From assembly GCA_028015205.1 (NCBI GenBank), contig CM051511.1:35766001-35830000 (forward strand): a stretch of DNA of 64,000 nucleotides, in the 5' to 3' direction. The notes beneath the pieces are model-generated. The model saw only the letters and a program-made list of their open reading frames with translations. It was not told where the DNA came from and did no database searches. Source of the DNA: Mytilisepta virgata (Eukaryota > Mollusca > Bivalvia > Mytilida > Mytilidae). Position numbers and translations under genes: made by a program. Shown here piece after piece: positions 46,187 through 61,100 of this stretch (its first letter is position 1; each line of letters begins with the position of its first letter).

Positions 46187-49100
46187 ATGTCCTGTACAAG
46201 AGAAGTTAGATTTTTTCAAAGACTGTTTAAACAAACAATATGGAATCGACAAATGAGTTCCTCTCGGAATCCAGGTAACTTTTTTTTCAAAGTTCCACAC
46301 ACAGGCACTTATTTTTATAAAACAAGTGCCTGTGGTTCCAAAAATATAACAAATCTACTGTAAGGTTATCAATTACTGGTCCAGTCAAAATTAGTTTGAC
46401 CTCAAACTAATTGCAACAGAAGATTTTTTAATCTAAACTGCTAGTATATTATCCTAAATACACACAGATAAAACTTCAAAATTAGACTTTCAAATCTCCT
46501 ATGGGATCTTCAATGGAACAGAGGAGGTAACTCTTGCTAAAACTAGGTTTTTCTCTTTTTTCAACAATTGTTTTCCCTCTGCTTGTTAAGAAAGATACTT
46601 TCATGGCGGACTAAAATGGTTTAATTTGACTTAGGTATATATTCTGCTTTCCATGATACAAGAATATTCATAATTTTATTTGAAATTTGAGTTAATTGAC
46701 ATGTTTAATATCGCAGAAAATGCCTCTTTGAACCGTGTGGCCATTTTGAAAAATAATTTAAATATTTGTTAATGATTATCCCTTTTTAGCTCTTCTGGCA
46801 AAGCCATGTGAGCTATTGCCATCACTTTGCGTCCGTCGTCGTTATTAACATTTTAGATTTTGATCGTCTCCTCTGAAACTATAACTGGGCCAATTGGAAC
46901 TAAACTTTGCAGGAATGATGTACTAATGGTCTTCAGTCCTCATTTGATTTTGATTTGACAAAAACATGGCTGCCATGGGCATTTCTTGTTTCTGATGGGC
47001 TGAAACTTAAAAAATCATCTCCTCTGAAAGTACAAGTACAAATGATTTTTAAGTCAATACAAATGATGTTTGTGTGGTCCTTTACAAAGATTCCTCATTT
47101 CAACTTGATCCTGCAAAAACATGGCTGCAATGTGCAATTCTTTTTTCTGATTGGCTGAAATTTGAAAATTCAATAATTTCTACTTGGTTAAACAAATTTT
47201 TAAAACCACATAAAGTGTAAGTACTACTTATATTTTCATCAAAATTTGACTTCATAAACTTAATTTCCTAATTTTTTTTAGGAAATGAGGGATCTTAGGA
47301 AGAAAAATCTAATTTAAAACTTGAATTAAAATATCAAAACTCTGTTGCAATAATTGGTTTTACCATTTTTTAATGCTGAACATGTACCATGTTTACTTTG
47401 GCAAAACATATTGTACAGGAAAAACAGTAACTATTATTTTGTTGTGGTTTTGGCCAAATTCAAGTAGTTTTTACAGAATTATCTCCCTTATTCAATACAA
47501 ATTCCCATAGGAAATTTCTTTCAGCTGTAATTTTATCTTCCAGCATTCATTTCATGGGGATTTTTTCTTGGTTAATCCTGGTACTTTTACTGAAACAAAA
47601 AACATTAATTTATTCTGTTGCAATTAGTTTGAGGTTAGGGTCCATTTTTACTAGTCTAAGATTAACTGGACTATTTCCAATTTATTGTGAAGGTTCATCA
47701 TATATTCATAATCATCTGACAAATATGGCTGTGTTTACATCACTAAGTTTATACTGTGTACAGCTAAAGATATACTTCAGAAAATTATTTTAAATATAAT
47801 GTATCTGGATGTTCCTAAATGCATTTTAGTGTTTTCCCTGGTAATTTATGAAGTACTTTGTCAATGTGAGATCAATTTTTCATTGTGTAAATGTTTCTTC
47901 AGGGGGCGTAGCGTGAAATAAATTCTTAATAGATAAAACATTTGCAATTCCCTACTTACGGATATTGGAGTTGTCTTCCATATCATGTGATTGGCATTTC
48001 GCCAAAAAATAAATATTTTCATCAAATTTGTATTTGTTTGAAAAATTTTTAACTTTAAAATTTATATAACAGAGATTAAACATGCAACATATCGTTTGTT
48101 CTAAAAGCATTGTCATGCAGATGTTTTTTGATTTAAACTTTATATTGAAAATTTCAAATTTTTCTTAAAGATAACCTTTGCAATTATTGGAGTTGTCTTC
48201 CATGTGATTGGCAAGAGTTATCTTTCCTGACAGAAGGTACAGTGTATCTTGTATTCAACATGAAGGGATAAAAATCTATTTTTTCTGAAAATATTGAATT
48301 GAGGTAGCCTTATTCAGACATCCAAAAATGTGGGAAAATATCTAACATATCAGTTTTGGAGAATATTGTTAAGAAGGAAAATATTTTGCAGAAAAATGTC
48401 AATTTCTTCATTACTGTCTGAAAGACAACTTTTCGAAATAGCAGATAACTCTGTAAATGTGAGCCAATTTAGTATTTTCAGGGTACATTCAAAAGAGTAC
48501 AGAGGGTAGCATGGTGCCCAGAGAGGAAGGCATGGTAGTGGAGCACCATGCTAAGAATGCTTGGTGAAAAAAACTACATTTCTTTTTTCAAAAAATTTCA
48601 GACTTTAAATTGCTTGCCTAATTAATACCTTCATAATCATGATAATGAAAAAAGAAAAATAATTTGATAAAGATTAATTTCATTTAATTGTGCATGGTCT
48701 ATTCATCGAAAATAACATGCATATTAATGCAAAAACGTACATTTTAATATCCTAATTAACAATAATTAGACAAAAAATATAATTCATGTACTATCAACAG
48801 TGCTTCCATTCAAACTTTATTGAAGTACAAGTTTAATTAAAAAACAATTGTGTTTCCAGCAGCAACAGTCTCCTACATTTTTTGTTGTACAACTTAGGTT
48901 GGTACATGAAGGTAGGATTTTTTTTTAATTTGTAAAACATTTTTGTATTAGGTTACATAGGGGCTCTGACTTTAAACATTGCTTGTTAAAAAAATTGTCT
49001 CTAAACTTGAGGGTAGGATCCACTGAATTGCATGAAAAACAGTTTTTGTGTATCATAAAGATTTTAGTCATCTTTAAAGACATGCTATTAATCTTCGTTA

Positions 49101-52100
49101 CATGTACATCACTTGTATTTTGCAGGAAGAACAAGAAACAAAAAGCCACACAATGAGAAAGCATCACCTGCAAGTATTTATGAAAGTGATCCATTGCCTC
49201 TGTTCTTGAGTAATAGAGTTAAATTGCTTCTTAGACAGATGACTGGTTTTGATATTGATAAAATCATGTCGACTCAGTATGTCAAAGATTATAAGAAACC
49301 ATCTCTTTACCTGGTGACAGATGAAGAGCTTGAGAAAGTATGATATTTTGTAAACTTTAAATTTTCAGCCAAAAAATTTTAACTTGGTAAATGTCTTGTC
49401 ACATTTTAAGACATTAAGGTTTTTATTGTCTTCTTTTTTTTGGGGGGGGGGGGGGTTATACATGTATGTAAGTACAGATATTACTGTTTTATCTAGTCAA
49501 AGCTCCCCCCCTCTTATTAAAGCTCCCTACTAAAATTCAAAGCCTTAAGTCATTTTGACTTCTAACTAACAAACAACATTTTTGGTATAAAATTGGTTTA
49601 AATTCAATGTTAAAAATCGGGCAAAGAAATTAATCCAGTCCATCAGGAAAATCAGAAGAATACAAACAATGTCCAAATTTAAGGTAATTTTGAAAATGTC
49701 ACACAGATGGAACATTTGTAGGTATCTTTGGTTTGTTTCAACAGATTTGTGTCAGCCAAGTATGTAGGAAAATTGTTTCTCTAATTAAAGCCCCTTTTAT
49801 GGAAATTGTCTTAGTCTCCTGGGAGTTTATTAGAAGAAATATGATATAGAATAGAGAATGGAAATGAGTAATTTGTCAAAGAGACAAGAACCCGACCAAA
49901 GAGCAGAAAACAGCTCAAGGCTACCAATGGGTATGTATGGATATCACAGAGTCCAGTAAAGCATTCAAGGGGGCATCGGTGGCCAAGTGGTCTAGGTAGT
50001 TCGTCATAACTACTAATGATCACTAGCCTGTCAACGCTGAGGTTGTGAGTTCGAATTTCACCTGTGGCGGTGTGTGTCAAGACTCCGACCTAAATTGACA
50101 AGGATTGCCAATTTTCCTACTGAAGGTCGTGGTTCTCTCTGTGTACTCCGTCTTCCTCCACCAATAAAATATGGCCACCGCGAAATAGCCAAATGTGCTG
50201 AAAACAGCGTAAAACCCCAACTAAACAAACAAATAAAGCATTCAAGCACAGTAACAGCACTCAAGCTAGGACGAAAATAGTTCTGGCATATATATATATA
50301 TATATATATACATTGTATTTAATATTCCCTAGCAAACAGAGTATGTCATGGATCAACATTGCTCTTACAAATAGTATTACTCCAAATTTCTGAAATTCAT
50401 AAAATTGCTGTGTTAAGGTTAAATAAAGATTGCCTTAACATAAAACCTAATGTCTGTAAACCTCAGTCTGAGGAATGAATATTTCAAAATTTGAGTACAT
50501 TTGTACCTTAACCAATGTAAATTGTCTAATCACTTGGCTAATTGTATCTGGTACAATTGGCTAAGTTTTAAGTAAAACAATTGAACTTACCTGATGTGTT
50601 CAATCATGTCTTCATGAAACAAAAACAGTTTGCCTATGGAATTTTCAATGTAAAGGAAGATAATTCTAACTACCCATGAGATTTTATGAGATTAAGTGTT
50701 GCATGAAATATGCAGAAAGACAAAACTCATTGGAAATTTTGCAAATAATCAACACTTTTTCTCATTTTTGCCAGGATTTTTCTTTGCTATAAAGCAAATT
50801 TTGCTATAAACTGCTTTAAAATTAACAGACATAATTAACATGAGTTGAATGGGAAATGGTTTTGTGCTGGTGATTTTTTTGCAAATAACCGAATTTTGCA
50901 ATTAAGTGTAGTTAACTGTACATTAAAAATACTTAATTTATTCATTCAGAATGTGGTGTAAAAATATAACCTTTATAAACAGTTGTAATATTATTGTTTC
51001 CTTGGACAACTCAACAAGTTTAATTAACCAACAAAAAATTGTCTAATAATTCTAACATTTAGACTTTCAAAATGCCAAAAATCCATTCAACAAACTGAGG
51101 TTTACAGACAATAACTGTGTGTTTCACATAACCGTAGAAACTGATAATTTGATGAAAAGCCTAAAGCTTCCGATCAACAAATGATGAAAATACAAAAAGG
51201 ATAAAAAAGACAACCATGTCCGTAACACAGTATTTTAAACAGCATAGCAACACCATAGCAACAGGACTTTTAGATAGACTATATGTTCTCTTCTTACTCC
51301 AGATTCAGGTTGATGCACTAAGGAGAGCAATAAACAGATTGGATATGCCACCAGTGATGAAGCCAGAAAAACCAGAGGTTGAAATTTATTCCGTTGACAA
51401 AGAAATCGCACCATTTTTGACACACAAATTTGTGTTTACAGATATTACATTAGGTAGAATAGATAGGGTAGGTATTAGCACTAAACCTTTACATGTACTC
51501 TTTATATGCAATATTTTGCAGACATATTATGGTATGTGCCTGTTGGTGTTGTCGACCATAGACAGTTAGGTTTCTGCTCATTTCCTTTTGTTCTATTGAA
51601 CATACATGTATCCTTATAATATTTTATCACAGTGTTCCCTCATTAAGAATACAGATTGGGATTGATTTTGGGAATCCAGCCCCTCCCGCTTTTTTATGCC
51701 CCGCCACGAATGTGGTCTGGGCATATAGATTTACCCTTGTCCGTCTGTCCGTACATCCCGATTCGGTTAAGTTTTGCGTTTAGCTCCATTTCTCAGAAAC
51801 CTATAGCAATATCTATAATACTAAATTTACGAATTAGCCGAATAGGCGGCAAAACGCATGGTTCAAAATAAACGATGTATGGTTCAGATTATAAAGGTTA
51901 TTATCGGATTCGACAATCTGCATTTATAAATTTAAACTGCAGCTTTGTTTATGTGCAAATGGAATTTGTATGCATTTTTGCAATATGAATTCTCCCAACA
52001 TATCCCTTAGAAGGTTCTCGAATGCATCATTTTAACACATTGATTTAAATAAACAAGTATACACATATTTTTAATGTATTTCTGTTTGCAATTACGGAAG

Positions 52101-55100
52101 AAGAAGAATAAAACAAATTAAAAACATTCTCCTTCGAGTGGGATGTTTCGCTTCATGTATTCAGGATTGTTTTTCTACAATAACGCAATTTATCCTAACT
52201 GTAAAGGTTATGAACTTTGAAGATTATGAAGAAGGAAGGTAAAGGTCAGAGGAATTCCTAACTTAGTTGTTTTTTGGATTGCTCGGATGTTTACCTTGCA
52301 CAAAGTGATAAAACCAACTATTATCTATTTTTACATTATTTGTCATATGACCTGTCTAAATATATCTCTACCATACCCTAGATAAAAATATTTTTAACAA
52401 ATGGTCATCTTTATCATTAATGACGAAATTTATCTCGGGCATCTTTGATAATTATAAACGTGGACAACACACGCAGCCACACACTGAAACTGCTTTTTAT
52501 CGTCTGATTATTGGATATATTTGTGAAATTAAGCTTCGCTAGCCCTGACCATGATGACAATGGAACAATAGGAACAATTATTTTCCAAAAATATGCTCTA
52601 CCTAACTCACGGCATCTTTTGAAAAATTCATCCGTCACTAAGGAAATGTTTACATCTACAATTTCATTTTCATATATATTCTGAAGGGAAAAGGTAATGC
52701 ATTATGGAATGTGTATTTAATGAAAGCTTTTCATCAAGTTCCAGTTCAGAATTAATTGTAACAACAATAAAAGTATTGACAATTTATGTGGTTGTGTTTT
52801 CGTCATATGGACTTTGATGGAACCTGAAGTTCCATTTTGGTAATTCTACGTGGCATACAGTCTACTTCATCAGTGGATACATCTTCGGTAGTAACCAACA
52901 GCCATATGACAATTGGGTCACGCTGACCTACATTTCACACTTCATTGACTTCTGTTAAAATTTGCATTAACATCCATTTCTGGAATACTACTGCATATAT
53001 ATACATGAAACTATCAGATGATACCACCTACTTGACAGGAAAGTTTATGGGAAGCCTGCCACAACATCCATATTGAGTTCCTGTTCCATGAATGACATGG
53101 CCGGAAGAACTTTTTATAGTCAATATGGCCACCACAAAAAAAACATTTTTATTGAACCCGCGCTCGCGCGGGTTCAATGTCTAGTATCAATGATATTTCA
53201 CCACTACAGTCCTCTTGTATAGTACAATGCAGTCGCTTGGGTCACTATGACCTACATTTCATGCTTCAATGACTGGTTAAGTTTTGCGTTTAGGTTCATT
53301 TCTTTGGAACTAAGCATAGTGTATCAATGAAACTTCATCAGTGGATGTGCCCTGTGTAGTACTGAGCAGTCATATGTTAATTGGATCATTATGACCTACA
53401 TTTTATGCTTGAGGGACTGTGGTTAAGTTTTACATTTAGGTTCATTTATATGGAAGTAGGCATAGTGTATTACTGAAACTTCATCAGTAGATGTGCCTTT
53501 GATAGTACCTAGCAGTCATACAATTCTGGGGGGGGGGGTGTATGGGTTTTTCCTAAAAAAATATTCTGACCCCCAATTTGATGGAAAAAAATCGTGGTCA
53601 TATAGATGACAAAAAAAACTATTCTGAATCCAGATTTTCCCCATAGCGTATAGTGTTAAATTTTGAAAAAATAATTTGATTGATAGCGCTGGGAAACTAA
53701 AAAAAATTCTGACTTGGACAAAAAGCCATAGCTTTTCCCCCCTCGAAGTTAAATGATCGGTCCCTAATGAGCAGTCATACAAATTACAATAATTGGGTCA
53801 TTATGACCTACATTTTATGCTTGATCTGATCTTTTTTACTTGTAGTTTTTAATGTTCCTTGATGAATATGAAAAAAATTTCTTAAATTAAGATCAGTTTT
53901 TCACTCTTACCATTTAAGAGATGAAAGGGGCCAAAAATGGACAGAACTTTCATTTCTTATCCGAAATTTGATGATTTTTTTTTAAATGGTTCATCAAAGA
54001 AATGTTATAAAAGTTACTTAAGGCATTTTTATGTGATAAAAACTGTTGCCACTAGTACTATTTGCCACCCTATTTGACAGTGGCATGCCACTATATATCA
54101 AGTTTTAATCACAGTGATAACGTGGTCGGTCAGTTCAACATGATAAAATATCGTGGAAACGTTTGTTTCGGGTAATACACATTATTATGATCTGTCTTCT
54201 CCTCGAGTAAAAAATGTCCATAATTTATCAACAAGTAATAAGTAATTAGTATGTTTACCCTCTTTTTTCGGTAAACAAAGTTTTATACTGTTTTTCATCC
54301 CAAGAAACTTTAAACATATATTTCATGCTCCTATAAAACAATAAATGTAAATAATTTATCGTGTTATAAATTAACATTTTACATGTATTTGCTTTAATTC
54401 CAATCTTTTTCATACTTAATAATTTCCTATGAAATCGGAAGTTTTTTACTTATAAAGAAATGGGTCATCCTGCAGAGTATAATTGACAATAACCTTGACC
54501 ACGTGGTAACAGGTCAAGGTATTATCAGCTTGATTTTTTATACCTTTAATAAGGAAAGCATGGTATCGATGATTTGTAACATGAATTGACAGATGTCAAA
54601 ATAAATTCTTTGATATCAATTTTGATGCACAAGATGTGCAAATTTCGTCGAGGGGCCTCGGTGGTCGAGTGGTCCAAGTAGTTCGTCATGACTACTAATG
54701 ATCACTAGCCTGTCAACGCTGAGGTTGTGAGTTTGAATCTCACCTGTGGCGGGGTGTGTTCGACTCCGATCTTAATTGACAAGGATTGCCAATTTTCCTA
54801 CCGAAGGTCGGTGGTTCTCTCCGGGTACTCCAGACTCCTCCACCAATAAAAACTGGCCGCCGCGAAATAGCCAAAATGTGCTGAAAACGGCATAAATCCA
54901 CAGCTAAACAAACAAATAAACAAATTTTGATTATTTAGGACAAATTATGTAGCTGTGACAAGACCACAAAATTCATGTGCGAAACCCGGTGGGAAAACAT
55001 GCTGTCGCATGTTAAAAGGCAGCATTAATTTTATCTTCAGTCAAATACAATTGTACTTTATTTTGGAAAAATAGTTTGGAGCGCTTGGATGTGTGCCTTA

Positions 55101-58100
55101 AAAAAGGCAGACTCATGGATGTACATGGAAAATATCGACTCAGCTTCAAATATACTTAGTATGTATTCCTTGAATAGAAACAAATTTCAACAATTTTGTG
55201 GTAAATACTGTAAATTCGGAAATTATTGCGATGTTTTTATTATTGCGAAAATTGCCACAGGGTTGCAATCGCAATAATTTAAACTCGCATTTTGGAATTT
55301 TTACCATGAATGAAGCGCGATTTTTCTCAATATCGCAAAAATTAAAATCGCATTTTGGTCTAAAATGACAAAAGCGCAATAATAAATGCACGCAATAATT
55401 TCTGAATTTACAGTAATAATTCCCAAAGAAATACAAATGTAAGGAAAAATAAACACACACAAAATTAACTTTTTGAGTGATGGTATTAAAATTTAAATAA
55501 TACAATCAATGAGCGGCTTGAGAAACGGGCTGTGAAATGAGCACGTCGCATCGAAGTCGATTGTAAACACTCATTTTCTTTTAATGTTTACCGAACTTGT
55601 AGCACATTTTGAAAGGGTAACACTTTTTTCGGACACCTAACATGTAGGAGTCATTGGATGGGCAATATGAAATTATGAGATTCACCTGGAAAAAACCACA
55701 AATTACAAAAATTTCAATACTTATCTTGCTTTAAGGCGAGACTGTCATTGCAGTAATCGTAAAAACAGCTTTTAGTAACTGCAGTAATCATTGTCCCGCC
55801 TACTTTTTATTGGGTCAAGCATAATAGTATATCCACACTTACTTTAATAATTTACATGTCAACATGTTGCGGTCATATCATGCTGCGCAAAGCAAAGGCA
55901 TTTATTGACATCTGCACATGCTAGGGGTGTTGCGCATCACCATCCACCAGACTAGCATCTTTTATCAAGAACATCCTCACAAATGTTGCAAATCTGATCC
56001 CTAAGAGTTTTATCCCAAACGGGAATCAAACCAGGAACCTTTGGCTTCATAATTCAATGCACTAACCACTATACCATGGAACTCTGTTGAGAAACTGTCT
56101 TGAACTTGCATTAGGGTCAGGTATTTTACTGATGTTGAAGATCTTACTATAACCTTAAGATGAAGAACAGTAATAAGAAATCCTCTGAAATTTTATTTCA
56201 TCTTTGAAATAATTTATATGAAATATTGTTCTCAATGTGAATTTTCTGAAATCTTATCATGTTTAATTATAGGAAAGATTAGTAACAGTTCGAGACACAG
56301 ATGGCGTACTCAGAGCTGCCACACCAGAGGAAAAACGAAGAGCTTGTCAGGTCTATAATCCTAAAATTGGTAGAATTGTAATTATTCCAAAAATGTTTGA
56401 ACCAGAGCATTTAGAAGTAGGTAACATCAGTGTTAAATGTTTCTTACCTAAAGTTATCATTAAATTCTAGGGTAATACTTTTCAAAATTACTTCCAAATT
56501 TTGGTAATATCTGTGTCTGTATATCAACGAAACATTTTCTTTTTATGTCCTTTGGTCCATCCGATTTTGGTTTCCGCACTCTAACTTTAGCTTGGCTCAT
56601 TTAAATTTTATGAAACTCATATACAATGCTAAGAACCATAACACACAGACAGAGTTTGAATTTGGGCAGTGAGTCATTTACCGTTCTAGAGATATGCCCC
56701 TTTATAACTTGGAAAATTGCAAATTTTTTCGTTTCCATACTCTAACATAAGTTTGCCTCATCCAAATTTTATACACAATCCTAAGAGTTTTGAATGTTTC
56801 TAGTGAGTTCTTGAAATCCTTGAAATTACCTTGAAAGTAGGACAATCAAAGATTTGTAATTAATAAAAAGTCCTTGAAAACCAAATAATTCTGTGGAAAT
56901 TCCAGTGTCATGAGCATTTGATTCTGTCATAATTTTTAAACAATTATAAATATCACTATAAACAACAAAAGGAAAGGTCAACAAAGACATACCAATTGAT
57001 CAACGCTGACCAACAGCCAGAAACCCTGACAAAAAATAACATAACAAGCACAGAACACAAACATAAACACAACACAGAGAGTCAAGGTAGTCTGTCTTGG
57101 TACAGACACTGAACAGTGGTTGGGTTAAACTGGTTTAATAGGTACCTGAACCTCCCCCTTATCTATGCTGACATTCTGGTGTATAACACTTGCTATAAAA
57201 AGCAACACCATGTATATAATGTGCTTGCTAGAAATTCTAAACATGGCTGGACGTTACATAATATACACGTTGGTCAGAATATGCTCGTTTTAACTGTAAA
57301 CTATCTAAGGCAGCTGAGGTCAGATATTGTCACTGCATTAAATGAAAAAGTCAGATATAACACTATTATAAAATGGTTTAATGGTATCCTGTCATAGATT
57401 TCAATAGAAATCGGCAGTATTGATGAAAGGCCAGTATAAATTTGATATCTTAAAGTCATTGGGAGAAGAGCAGTATGTATATAACAAAAATATGTATGTA
57501 CGGGGAGACAAAGGTCGCAAAAGGCGAGATATAGGTATTACTTTCTGGCAATGGCAGCAGCAGCAAAAAATTTTTTCAGACTTAGTAAAGATAATACCTA
57601 CACTTAATGGGTTGGTATTTCCAAAGTTTTAGGTGTCTGACTAAAATGTATATTATTCAAGCAAGAATATGAGGTTGACATAGTAATCTCACTTCTATGG
57701 TTAATTAAAATTGAATGGGTAACAGGTGGTTAATCATTTAGGCAAGTTAGTTGATAAGGTGTTAGTTAATTTTGTTGTTAAATCTTTTTTATCAACAATA
57801 TTTAACACAATTGTTAAAAGTTTAACAACATGTTAAGCTTAAGTACCGGTTAAAAGTAATTAGCTGTTCCCAGTTCAGAAATTCTTGTGTGAATTTATTA
57901 TTGTGATTTTAATTTTTGCAATATTGATCCCGCTTCATTCATATCATGGTTCTCGCTAAGGCACGTACATGCGTCCTGGACACACTAAATTTGGACTGGA
58001 TGCATCATCCTTCAAACTCATGCGTCCCTGGGATGCATATAGATCTTATCAGCTGCGTCCGAAGACCATATGAATCATTTTAAAAATTTCAAAATGCAAG

Positions 58101-61100
58101 TTTAAATTATTGCGATTACAACCCTGTCACATTTTGTGCAATAATGAAAACATCGCAATAATTTCCGAATTTACAGTATTCTTTTATCCTGCAACTGGTC
58201 CTGTAACAAGCCAAATAAAGTGTGTTGAATAATTTTTGGAATGCTTGCTAGTAGCCAAAAATAATCTCCTGGTATCCTTGTGTTCACTTACAATGAAAGT
58301 TTACATTGTGCTCTTGTTCACAATGCTTTAGATTTCATGTTCACTCTAGATTCTGCACCAGAAATCACCTGCTTAAAATACTCTAGAATGTGCCATTTTC
58401 ACGATATTTCATGGGGCCAGGAAGGCTTGTTTATCTAGCATTTCTTCCTGTTTCTAAGGCTCTTACAAATAAAATTTATATTTTCGGAGAATTTAAAATT
58501 GTATATATAGGTACATGTAAGATGTATTGTGAATTTGTATTGTAGCATATACTGCATGAGTACAACTACAGATATATTTTGGACCGAGCTTGTTTACAGT
58601 TTGAACCAGATAATCCAGACTTTATAAGGGTAAGTTGTGTAGATACAGGATTTTCAGAGCATAGATAATCCATAAGATTAAGTCGGTAGAAAATTTTTGT
58701 GAAGAGCTAGAATCAAGACTTTACAAGGTTATGTAAGTAAACATAGGTTGCGTATGGCCAGATAATCCAAATAATCCAGATTTCATAAGGGTAAGTTATG
58801 TAGGTACAGGATGTTCGGAGCGTAGATAATCCAGACTTTGTAACTATAATGGTAAGTCGGTAGAAAAAGTTTGTGAAGAGCTAGAATCTAGACTTTACAA
58901 GGGTAAGTTAAATAAACAGGGGATGTGTGGAGCCAGATAATCTTGAATTTAAAATGGTAAGTTGTTCAGATACAGAATGTTTAGAGGCATATTATCCAGA
59001 CTATAAGTTAAGTTGTATAGGTTTACATCAGTGTATATAGGACGTTTAGAACCAGATAATCCCAACTTTATTAGGGTAAATTCATAAACATAGGTTGCAA
59101 AAGAGCTAGAAAATTCAGATTTTATGAGGGTATGTTGTGTAGATACATGATGTTTGGAGCAGAGGCAATCCATATTTCAGAAGGGTAACTTCATATAAAA
59201 TAGGTTGTGTAGAACCAGATAATGCAGACTTTTTATAAGGGTAAGTTCTGAAAAAATAGGTTATGTTAAGTCAGATAGTCCAGACTTTATAAGGGGTAAG
59301 TTGTTTAGATATAAAATATATTAAATGCCATTTAATCAAGACTTCAAAAAGGTAAGTAATCATAGGTAAGGAATAGCCAGACCACCTAGACTTCAGAAGG
59401 GTAAGTTGGTGGAATTAGGTTGGGTAGAGCCATAAAATGCAGACTTTTAAGGATAAAGAGGTAGAAGTTTTACAAGAGCATTGTATATCATTTGAATCTT
59501 TCTGAAGTTGAATAGAGTAAGCATAGCTTAAGATTTTAAGATGAATTTAATACCAATTTTCAGTACAACAAAGATATTTTTCTTGGCCAAACTGATTTCA
59601 TTTTTTTTGCTGATTTACTTCATGAAGTATGTTACAAAATTTTATATCGACTTACCTAAAAGGTTAATTGAAAATGTAAATAGCTCTTTTCTGAAATATT
59701 TTGCTGTAAATAAGACATGAGAAAAATCTGTAAAACATTTGAGGTCTTCAATAAATTTTTGCTTTTGCAGTAACATAATATTATAAAAACTGACTTGTAT
59801 AATGCACAAGTAATCTATGTCTTTTTTCATGAAATCAGGAGTGAATGAATGTGAAATTTCAGATTTAATCATCCTCTTTACAGGTGTGTAACAGAATATA
59901 TGATCACATTGCTGAGAATAGGAATTTTAATTATTTATGGTCAACACGATTTTTTGGACCAATGATATTTTATTATGCTTGGACAAAAAATGTAGAACCT
60001 CTGTTGATTGATATGATTCAGAATAATTTGTAAGTACACAAAACATGTATTATATCATTATTATATGAAAAAAAAATAATTTAGGAAGGGACCATTTTGA
60101 TTTGGTGTGCATTTAGGGAGGAGGGAGGGGGTTGGGGTGGAGAGGAGAGTGCTTTGATGAATTGATCTCAGATCCTGTCAGTTTTTTTTTGCTTATGCAT
60201 GTTTTTCTTTATTTTGCTAAATAAATAATAAATAAATACCAGTTTTGCCCATTTATGTTTAGTCTTGGATTTATTTTATTCTTTGGGGGTGGGAGGTAGG
60301 GTGGGTTGGGGCGGGGGGGGGGGTGGTGGTCTTCCTATGGTCATTCCCTATCAATTTATACTAGTTGCCATATAAAAATCAGGAAGCTGTCTGCGTGACA
60401 GTAGTCCAGAATGTTTTTTATTAAAGTTGGGAACTACCTTTCTGCACTCTACATTTCAATACTAATAACCCGATAATTGGAAATTCTGATTAGTAACATG
60501 ATGAAAAAACCTCCAAAAGGCCAATTTAGTCAGCTTATATCCAGATATGGGGATAGCATGGATGATAACAAACAATGGAAAACCGAAAAATAGATAAGTA
60601 ACATAATTCAGCTGCCATATTACTAATTGTTTGTTTGTTTGTTTAGTTGGGGATTTACGCCGTTTTCAGCACATTTGGCTATTTCGCGGTGGCCAGTTTT
60701 TATTGGTGGAGTACCCGGAGAGAACCAACGACCTTCGATAGGAAAATTGGCAAACTTTGTCAATTAAGATCAGAGTTGAACACACTCGCCACAGGTGAGA
60801 TTTTAACTCACAACCTCAGCGTTGACAGACTAGTGATCATTATATATGGCCCCTATATTACTAATTGTAAAGTATTGTCTGCATAACTCCTACTAAAGAT
60901 TTAAGGCTAGAGTGTTTTTACACATATTGAAGAGGTGGATATCTTCAGGGATTAAATGTTTGTCAATTTTAACCTTTTTTGAGGGTAGTTGAACATAGTC
61001 ATTTTTGGGGCAAATTTTAGCATTGAGGGTATAAGACTTGTCCGCATAACTCCTCCTACATATTTAATGCTAGGAACTTCACACTTTGCAGGGTGTTTGT

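Noticed and set aside
58600..59465. Array read as multiple alternative exons of MRPS22
   Set aside because: The repeats lack acceptor sites in front of each exon-like piece; they are better described as duplicated exon ends with donors.
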